Assembly (NCBI GenBank): GCA_026260175.1
Contig: JAKCWW010000363.1
Coordinates: 50,189 to 114,188 of the forward strand
DNA: 64,000 nucleotides
DNA from: Reticulitermes lucifugus
Taxonomy: Eukaryota > Arthropoda > Insecta > Blattodea > Rhinotermitidae
Direction of reading: 5' to 3'
Below are positions 56,755 to 64,000 of the stretch, one piece after another. How positions within the stretch are numbered: the first letter of the stretch is position 1; each line of letters begins with the position of its first letter. The position numbers and the translations under genes were made by a program. A model generated the notes under the pieces. That model made no database searches. It was not told the DNA's origin and saw only the letters and a program-made list of their open reading frames with translations.

Positions 56755-56885
56755 TGGTCTATTGACGATCGGTCAAGTTTTCATCCGGCGGAAACAGAGT
56801 TTTTTCATCTAGACGGACAGACAGGGAGACAGACACGACGGTGCCGAAAGCCCCGTTTCACAACTTTGCAAACGCATCTAAAATT
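56755..56885 (+). repeat. GGACGGACAG-type repeat, copy 4
   Basis: TTTTCATCCGGCGGAAACAG, GACGGACAGACAGGGAGACA, CACGACGGTGCCGAAAGC, CACAACTTTGCAAACGCATC, TAAAA. Same order as copy 3. Confidence 0.6.
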
Positions 56886-56889
56886 AAAA

Positions 56890-58040
56890 GCCAACAAAGC
56901 AACGGCACAGATTTAGGTTCTGATTTGGTGGATATTTCAAGCAGAGAGGAATAACTCCTATAGCCGTCACATGTGGCGAAGGACTTCGGGCAAGAAAGAC
57001 AAACATTCCCAAGACCACATGGGGAAACTTAAACAGAGGAAGAACCGCAGCATACGTGAATTATAAATTTGTCACTCACGCACATCCACACATACTTTAA
57101 CGTTTAGTAATTTAATTACTAAATTTCATTAAACATTCTTTTGAAACATCATCTTATTCGCCAAACAAAAGGTTCGCCTTTGTTGACTCGGTACAACTCA
57201 GTGCCAGAACTTAACAGACCTACCCACCTTCCTATGTGAATGCTGGTACAGCAATAGTAGCTGAAGATAAAAGTTTTCAGCAACTCCAGGCAGATTTCTT
57301 GTTAACATCTCATGCCCGGTCCTGTCCGTTCTGTTAGTTTGCTCTCAGTCTACGTGTTCGCAGTCCGCAGTGGGATGCAGCAGGCGATCGATGACTGCGC
57401 CATGCAGACTCGGGGAGGCCTGGAAGGGTCTCATTTGTTCTTGGGGCTCTCCTTACAGGTGCTGGTGTTTAGTCTGTACAGCTTTTCCACAATAACACCT
57501 TCAAGCACAGTGGTTACTATACGCCCATATATAGGAGTTTTCATGCCTGGCTTACGTCTCTTAATCCCATGTATACCTTTAGTACAAGTAATGTGCTAGC
57601 ATAACTTTAAAATATGCACAATTCAACAAATAAAAACGGATCAACAAACGACATATGTCTCACTATGACATTTTAGAACGGTTAAAAAGATACCTTTCAC
57701 AAAGAAACGAGAAAATAAGATACCAGACAACAGCGTGGTATTCGTAGCACAGAAAAACGCATGAATACAAGAAGAACTGTAGGCCTATCTCATAGAGACT
57801 TTTAGGATAAAAAGGAATAACTGTCATAAACTAAGCAGCAGCCAGGATACCAGATAGAAATATAATAACCATAGCACAGAATAATTGATTTAGAAACGAT
57901 GAATATATCAAGAACGTCCAAGTCTTCCAGCATGTGACTCCGTGTCAACGGGCAATTAGTTCCCGGTGTTCCGAATGAGCCTGCTGCCTCAACAATAAGG
58001 ATCTAAGCAGTTTAAAAAGAGCGTTCTATCTTCTTGCACT
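56890..58040. other. No gene recognised
   Basis: An open frame at 57312-57599 has no recognisable motif and no convincing splice or start context. Confidence 0.45.
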
Positions 58041-58045
58041 GCTTA

Positions 58046-58090
58046 GACCCTGAAGATAGGGACAACAAGCTTCTCCAAAACGTATGTTAA
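58046..58090 (+). ncRNA. Degenerate hammerhead-like motif
   Basis: ACCCTGAAGATAGGGACAAC, AAGCTTCTCCAAAACGTATG. CTGAAGA is intact; GAAAC has become AAAAC and stem II is weak. Confidence 0.45.
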
Positions 58091-58094
58091 TAGC

Positions 58095-59080
58095 AATCGA
58101 CAGGGCGTCTCACCCCGAAGAATTGTATCTTCAATACCGATGTGAGGAGTCAAAATCTCACAACAATTTTTAGAATAGTAAGAAATAATTTACAAGCAAG
58201 GTGTGGCAAGACGAGAAAATAATGCGGTATCCATAACACAGGGTGACGGGTGAACAAACGAAATGAACGCGTGATACTTTATTGCGTACGGGCTGTTAGA
58301 AGAGCAAAAGATTGCCTTTCCTAACGTGAGGACAGGCCAAAATATCAGACACGAATTTGTTATGTATATTACGAAAAATTAGCTCAACAAATGAATTAAT
58401 GCAATAGTCCATCAACTACGGGTTTTATTAAAGCAAGTGAATACTCTCCTGAAGGTGTTAAATAAAGACATCTGACAATATTACACTATCCACAAAACGG
58501 AATAATGACATAACAAAGAAATTATGCACATGGACACAAAATTTATTAAGAATAAATACACGCATTACCACGTTAGTTTATGAATACCCTCCGACCGGCG
58601 AAAGAAATGTCGATTCACTAAGGAAAAGATGGACACACTATCACCCATAAAGATGGAACAAGCATGGATGAATTATATCCTGTTGATGATGATGAAGATG
58701 ATGAATAAAAAGAAATTCATGACATAATCACGCATAACGTACGGGGTGTTTAGAATAGCAAGATATTACCTTTCCTAATGGAAGCAGAACTCAAGGCATC
58801 AGAAAACATGGCGCTATCGATTGCGTCGAAGAACAGAACAACAAACGAAAAAAGAGGATTGACGAATACAGTGGACTACGCTTCCTGTAAGCCTGCAGCA
58901 CAAGACAGAATTACTAAATTATGAGAATGGCTGATTATCAAAATGGCAGGAGTCTGCTTTACCGACTGTCAATAGCAATTATGAGATTGAAATCTTCAAG
59001 GCGGTTAACGTTCATATTCTGGTTTCTCGGTTAAGACGCCGTGTATTATGGTAGGATGGTAGGTAGTCACCAAATATTCG
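58095..59080. other. No gene recognised
   Basis: A GATGATGATGAAGATGATGA run lies at 58684-58706. Otherwise nothing is supported. Confidence 0.45.
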
Positions 59081-59085
59081 GAGGT

Positions 59086-59128
59086 ACATACTGGCTTTGT
59101 CCTGAAGAACTAGGTAGAATCCCCCGAA
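59086..59128 (+). ncRNA. Degenerate hammerhead-like motif
   Basis: TGTCCTGAAGAACTAGGTAG, AATCCCCCGAAACGTAGGTA. Both core boxes are intact but stem II is weak. Confidence 0.48.
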
Positions 59129-59134
59129 ACGTAG

Positions 59135-60670
59135 GTAACTACGCAGCAAAGCACACGGACCTGAATAACGAATAGCTTTATGTAACACGCCCCAGTGAAG
59201 AGATATCCTATCCTTTTAACTGAAGACGAACACTGTCACACTACGAAGCGTCGTAAGTTGCGAGTTCCCGATACAGACACGCTTACCATCAACAGTCACA
59301 AACACGCGGCCCGGCACTTCGTTCTATAGAGCCTTCTCACTGATCTCTTTCCAAATTTAGGATGCGGCCTGGCCCAGTGTAGAATCTTTTTATTTAAAAT
59401 GTTTTTCGTCACGGGTCTGAAGGCTAAAAAGGTTCCTGTTCTTAGATCGATACATACAACGTACGGCAGGAGAGACGACAATGCAACAAAGTTTTAAATT
59501 CATAGTATGTTAAATTTTAACTACAAGACTTAGCCCATTTATTGCTTAAAATTACACGCGGCCCGCCTCAAATTTTGAAATTAGCCGTTTGACCTGCGTA
59601 CTGTTTGATTTCGAGACCGCTGGTGTACATAAAACTCACGTTTCTATTCGCGAGGCTCGTCCTTGAACATAGTCTTCTTAGACACAGCACTGTTAATAAC
59701 GGGTCTATGGTTGCAGTAATTCTAAGGCATTCTGTTAAGCTCTTATGTCAACCTTGATAATAATCAACTTTCAATTTATGAAAGGCGTGGTTAAGGCCAA
59801 GCTCCATTAACTGTGAAAGCGAAACCTAAGTTGAACTTTAGTGTTGGGAATAGCATATGCCACCAGAACACCAATATTTACTGCGCAGTTTGGCCTCTTA
59901 ATCTGGGGATCATAAACCTCATGCATCTTAGAACAGAAGCTAAGCGCAACGAAATCTTCAGGAAGGAAAGGAAATTGCAGCCGTATGAGACAGGATTCGG
60001 AAACACGAAAATCTGCCAATCCAGAACAAAGCGCTTCAAGTGGTGCGGTGTCATGGATATCGATTGACTTACTATTTATTCGCAATCCTGTGTCAGATTT
60101 GGCGGTGTTGTGACTTACAAAGTTAGAGAGGAATAAAGTAGCTCGCTGAAAAGTAAGGCTTTTCAACAACCCCTTCATTAAAACACAAATCGGCCACATG
60201 TTTCAGTTTTCTATCGAAGGTAAAAGACGGCAGCACATAAAAACACTATAATATACAGGGAATATTTAGTGACGATTGATATGATAGTGAGCCTAAACAT
60301 GTTGGAAATGTCTCTTTCCCAAACAATTTGCGTCGAATAAAATACACTTCTATTGGTTTTTCTGAATTGTATATAGCAGAATGCCAAAAATATAGACACA
60401 GCTGAAAGTCTACGAACATAATTACAATCACACCTATACTGTATATTCTGTTACTCGCATTTATCAACCATAACGCCCTGTCTGCACTACACTCAGTACT
60501 TTTTTTTAATTAAAGCTTTATTTCCTTTTTTGGTTTAGTACATCTAGACTCGTCTTGCAGTTATCAAGTTGTTCCTTACACCAACTTCCTTTGAATTCAA
60601 AAATGATACACTCAAGTAACTGTGATGTATAGAATACCTAGATAAGTAACTGTAGTGAAAAGTAGGTTGT
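59135..60670. other. No gene recognised
   Basis: The 130-codon minus-strand frame at 59807-60199 has no motif and is overlapped by a plus-strand frame. Neither is supported. Confidence 0.45.
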
Positions 60671-60681
60671 AGCACCCAAAA

Positions 60682-60735
60682 AAACACTACCATCAAACAA
60701 ACACTACCATCAAACAAACACTACCATCAACACTC
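60682..60735 (+). repeat. 17-base tandem repeat x3
   Basis: ACACTACCATCAAACAA repeated nearly perfectly three times. Confidence 0.88.
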
Positions 60736-60739
60736 AGTA

Positions 60740-61108
60740 CTATTAGCAATGTATTGCCGGATGTTTAGTACGGAAGGTGTGGGTTTATAAATGGAGCTGC
60801 GATCCTCCGTATTATGAATAAGTACATTCATAATTCATAACACACAGTACTTTCTGTGTTTTTACAGTGATTTTAATTAAATGATACCAGACTAATTAGC
60901 AAATTAAATAGTGCAAACAATATAGCATAGAACAGCGTGCTTAATCGTCAAGATTGCCTTCAATTGAGCACATTTTAATCTCCGCTTGCCGACACACAAC
61001 CCACCCAGTTCCTTGGCTCCCTCTATGAGTTACATATCCTAAATATAAAAGGCAAGAAATTACGTGTCATAGTTAAGGCATTTCTCAGCATGGAGACGCA
61101 GATTCACT
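60740..61108. other. No gene recognised
   Basis: No supported feature. Confidence 0.45.
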
Positions 61109-61111
61109 CCC

Positions 61112-61218
61112 AGGGCAGTCCGCGTGGGATTTGCAGTGGATTTAAGTGGCACTGGGACAGGTAATCTCCAAGTACTTCGGTTTTCCCCAGTCAGCTCTCG
61201 TTCTACCACTGCTCCATA
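61112..61218 (+). mobile_element. SINE family A fragment, copy 4
   Basis: GTCCGCGTGGGATTTGCAGT, TAAGTGGCACTGGGACAGG, AGTACTTCGGTTTTCCCCAG. Lacks the tRNA head and the 3' end. Confidence 0.7.
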
Positions 61219-61436
61219 TGCATTTACTTGTCATCCGCAGGAAGAACAATTGACCCATCAGATGCCGCAGTTCCAGGAGACATAATCTCACTACACTCGA
61301 AGAATTATCCGTTTAAACCCCAGCGTTAACTACAAAATTTACGCACGACCCAGCCCTACCAACATTATCAAAATTTCGTCATAATGTCTTCTTCAAAATT
61401 CACTGTTTTTACGACAGATATCCCGTTGTGTGTATG

Positions 61437-61924
61437 GTACTATAATTGGGTATATAATTACCATAAACACTTTTATTTATTGGTTTTTTATTAATATAAA
61501 TTACATGGCTACATGTTTCGACCAAATATAATTCTTACTCTAAACATCCGCATATCATCGCGCGCCGCTTAAACTAAGCATAAAGTATCGGAGGAGACAA
61601 GGAAATCAAAACACGCAAGATTATTCAGGAAAATAATAATCAAATTAAAGCACTATAATTGTAACCTTGAAAACTTTTTAAGATTTTATCATTCCTTTAT
61701 ATATTGTAACTATTTTAAATCGTACTGATAATCAACACGTGTCTTATACAAACGGATGAGATCTCAATGTAACAATAACATGAATTTGAAATTGTAATTT
61801 TATTTTCATGTCGCGTACTGGTCTGAAGGTGACAAACCTTTGGTCGAAACATGTAGCAATGTAATTTATATTAATAAAAACCAGTAGATAACTATGTTGA
61901 TGGTAACTGTATACTCAATTATAG
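61437..61924. repeat. Foldback element, ~88-base arms, same family as 46.4 kb
   Basis: 61437-61526 and 61840-61924 are reverse complements with some mismatches (TAATTTATATTAATAAAAA on one side). The outer flank GATATCCCGTTGTG near 61420 matches the 46.4 kb copy. The right arm carries a hammerhead-like unit at 61819-61862: GTCTGAAGGTGACAAACC, TTTGGTCGAAACATGTAGC, with the last A of CTGANGA changed. The left-arm unit is more decayed. Confidence 0.85.
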
Positions 61925-61929
61925 CCTCG

Positions 61930-62155
61930 AAATTCAAATTTCAGCCCAATGCCCAACATGTTTCCCCTGCTGCATACTCCATCATCCATTTCCATCAACT
62001 TATCTTTTTCACTTCCAAACGCTCTACCTTTACCAGAAGGAAAGAGGAGCACAGCCTGGGAACTTTCTATTGCCTCCTCCCCACGACTGTAATAAATTAT
62101 TGCCTCTCACTACACGTCTCTGCATGCTGTTCCTTTTTTTCGCATTTCAAGGGTT
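61930..62155. other. No gene recognised
   Basis: No supported feature. Confidence 0.4.
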
Positions 62156-62171
62156 TAAAGGGGGGGGGTAA

Positions 62172-62458
62172 GGCCGTGCCATGGCTCAGGCTGTTAGTTG
62201 CCGGCCTCTCACTGCGGAGTCCCGGGTTCGATTCCGGGTCAGTCCATGTGGGGTTTGTGGTGGACAAAGTGGCATTGGGAGAGGTTTTTCTCCGAGTTGT
62301 CGGTTTTCCCCTGTCAATTTCATTCCACTGGTGCCCCATTACTAGTAAAACGTGGTAAAAAAACTGCTCATATCCATCTTCATCATAGGGTTGCACAAAA
62401 AGCCTTAAGGCTGTGGTGCGTCCGTAGCATCTGCTGCGGGGCCCTTCACCATGTAAAA
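62172..62458 (+). mobile_element. tRNA-derived SINE, family A, full-length copy
   Basis: GGCCGTGCCATGGCTCAGGC (A-box region), B-box CCCGGGTTCGATTCCGGG at 62221-62238, GTGGGGTTTGTGGTGGAC, AAAGTGGCATTGGGAGAGG, CATTCCACTGGTGCCCCATT, GCATCTGCTGCGGGGCCCTT. AAGGGGGG(G)TAA stands on both sides, a likely target-site duplication. This reads as a whole and fairly young element. Confidence 0.9.
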
Positions 62459-62474
62459 GAAAGGGGGGTAAACA

Positions 62475-62735
62475 TTAGTGCTGTTTGACTGGAGGCAACA
62501 TCGCGAAGGCTCTATCGTCACCAACATCCATATTCGTAGCGGAATGAGAAACAGGATCTCCAATATCAGACAAGCCGAAAATAGTAGGAGCCAAAGCCTG
62601 CCGGTACCGGGTTGGGCAGTGAATTAGCTCTTGATTTGTTGCCTTAAATTTGGTTGTATGAAAATAATTTAACACTCTATATGCATAACTTAACCTAAGG
62701 TTCTTCGGAATATATGGACTCTTTATTTAATGCTA
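62475..62735. other. No gene recognised
   Basis: No supported feature. Confidence 0.4.
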
Positions 62736-62739
62736 TTAG

Positions 62740-62865
62740 AGTGGCCGGGGCTTGGCGTTGAACAGCCATCCTCATCTAGTGCCGAGGGTAAGAATGAGTA
62801 GAGCTGTACCTCCACTTCCCTTCTGTGCCTGCTTGGCATGTTACGGGGGGACGTTTATCTCTAAT
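62740..62865 (+). mobile_element. SINE family C, tail fragment, copy 9
   Basis: AGTGGCCGGGGCTTGGCGTT, CATCTAGTGCCGAGGGTAAG, GAGCTGTACCTCCACTTCCC, TGCTTGGCATGTTACGGGG. It corresponds to the body-to-tail part of family C; the tRNA head is missing. Confidence 0.65.
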
Positions 62866-62869
62866 GCTT

Positions 62870-64000
62870 TAAGACGGATATATAAGACAAAGACAAAAAG
62901 AAATATCGAATCCGTTTTCCTGAGCAACTTGTTAAATAATGGAACTGAATATTACATGCAAAGTAATGCAACGTAGTAATATAATATTATTGTGTACTAG
63001 ATCTGTATTTCTCGGCTTCGGATTACAGTTTATTAACAATTCTATGTACGACGTATCTAAATCTCAGTAAGGGCACTCTTTCAGGGGCTTTTTTTCCCCC
63101 ATATCCAGCCATGGCTCGCCCTATAATTATGCAGTGACGTTCCTTCAGCTATGATTCTGCCTTTTCAAAGGTATTTGTTCAAATTAGAAATCAGTTAAAC
63201 CGCCATGCAATGGTGGAAAATGTTTTGAAATTCTTGCAGCCTAACGTTTGGTTCCCACAGAATGGCGTATTAATAGGCCCATATTTTGGCGCTGTCCTCT
63301 GATTCTCACATCCGATATGTTGCAGTCTTTGTCTGGAACACCCGGAGGCTAGGCGTAACTGAATAGTGGGAAAAAAGTCGAATTTAAAAACACTTTTTCG
63401 CATTACCTTTTTTGGTCTAAAGTTCTTTCGATGCGGTCCGCATTTTTCTCTGCGCCACAAGTGTCACAGTGAGATTACCATAATTCTAAAAGCCAAGAAG
63501 GAATCACTTGCCAACCAGAAAGTTGTAGTCGCCACTAGCCATAAGGCGATCGTACTTTTCGGCCCATTTTACGGCGACTCAACATTTCTAAATTTAATTT
63601 GTAGTGAATCAACCAATCCAATATAATTATACATCCTAAATCAGTCTTTTCGCCACAAGATGTAATAAAGCTGCTTGTATGACTGTCTTTCTAAACAGCA
63701 TTTTCTCCTCGACAGGTACAGGCACACGGCCATGCCAATATCCTTCTGCAGTTACGTGATGACATTCATCCCTTCCAGTTGCAATGGCCTTTCCGGTGTT
63801 CTTTTCTTGCCAATACGCGAATATAATAACGTAATATAAAACGTGATATAAAAGCCAAAAGTACAAGCCGTCTACAGTGGCCAGTACTGAAAAGTGCCAC
63901 TCATTTATTCAAGAAGCCAATGAAACTTTTACAAAGGCAACGAATCCTGTTTGTTTCACTTCCCAGTTGTTATTTTTAGTCCGTTTTATATACCCACTCA
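62870..64000. other. No gene recognised
   Basis: No supported coding region or repeat to the end of the window. Confidence 0.45.

Noticed and set aside
57312-57599. 95-codon open frame as a secreted or membrane protein
   Set aside because: Some hydrophobic stretches, but no convincing signal peptide, splice sites or known family.
59807-60199. 130-codon minus-strand open frame as a gene
   Set aside because: No motif, no homologue recognised, overlapped by a similar-sized frame on the other strand.
62172-62260. Free-standing tRNA gene
   Set aside because: A and B boxes are present but continue into a SINE body with other copies in the window; no cloverleaf of normal length. The same holds for the heads at 26240, 28640, 36230, 43710 and 52521.
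1-64000. Endogenous retrovirus, LTR element or Polinton
   Set aside because: I saw no long direct terminal repeats, no gag, integrase or capsid-type peptides, and no long terminal inverted repeats with polymerase coding.
1-64000. Autonomous Penelope-like element coding for the ribozyme family
   Set aside because: No reverse transcriptase of that class and no GIY-YIG nuclease peptide is visible. Only the presumed terminal parts are present.

Overview
The window is a stretch of an AT-rich, repeat-dense animal nuclear genome. I find no convincing complete protein-coding gene, no rRNA or free-standing tRNA gene, and no operon-like or CRISPR structure. The tRNA-derived SINEs, the RTE-like LINE tails ending in GRPRRRW-type peptides, a mariner relic and the very long non-coding stretches suggest a large-genome insect. 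Cockroach or termite (Blattodea) is my best guess, made from memory of these repeat families and not from any search.

The most striking content is a dispersed set of about 25 hammerhead-ribozyme-like motifs on both strands. Each has a CTGANGA box, a short hairpin whose sequence changes from copy to copy while its pairing is kept, a GAAAC box, and a very short AC..GT stem followed by a putative cleavage base. Seven copies keep both core boxes and a stem I of 4 to 6 pairs (6909, 16972, 35510, 38496, 39830, 53293, 53906). Several lie inside long inverted repeats with arms of 50 to 155 bases (17027-17291, 34432-34626, 39673-39919, 46403-46823, 53226-53445, 61437-61924). Type I hammerheads with a tiny stem III are known from Penelope-like retroelements and from the small non-autonomous retrozymes. 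I infer that most of these are remnants of such elements, but I see no Penelope reverse transcriptase here.

Layout: 0-5 kb holds unclassified repeats, a possible signal-peptide exon (3024) and a 50-base minisatellite with 200-base higher-order periodicity (3365-4135). 5-10 kb holds LINE tails, SINEs and the first good ribozyme motif. 12-17 kb holds low-complexity tracts, a 53-base minisatellite interrupted by an assembly gap, and two ribozyme-like motifs beside a perfect 49-base inverted repeat. 19-29 kb holds a LINE C-terminal relic, a degenerate ~136-base tandem array and several SINEs and LINE tails on both strands. 31.8-32.7 kb is an internally deleted mariner. 33-48 kb holds palindromes with ribozyme-like motifs and SINEs. 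51.2 kb has a possible terminal membrane exon. 52.5-54.3 kb is a dense cluster of young insertions with target-site duplications. 55-64 kb holds an RTE-like tail, copies of a GGACGGACAG-bearing repeat, a second foldback of the 46 kb family, and SINEs.

The possible exons at 3024 and 51192 are on the same strand and both fit phase-1 introns, so the window could lie within one gene with long introns. That is only a hypothesis.
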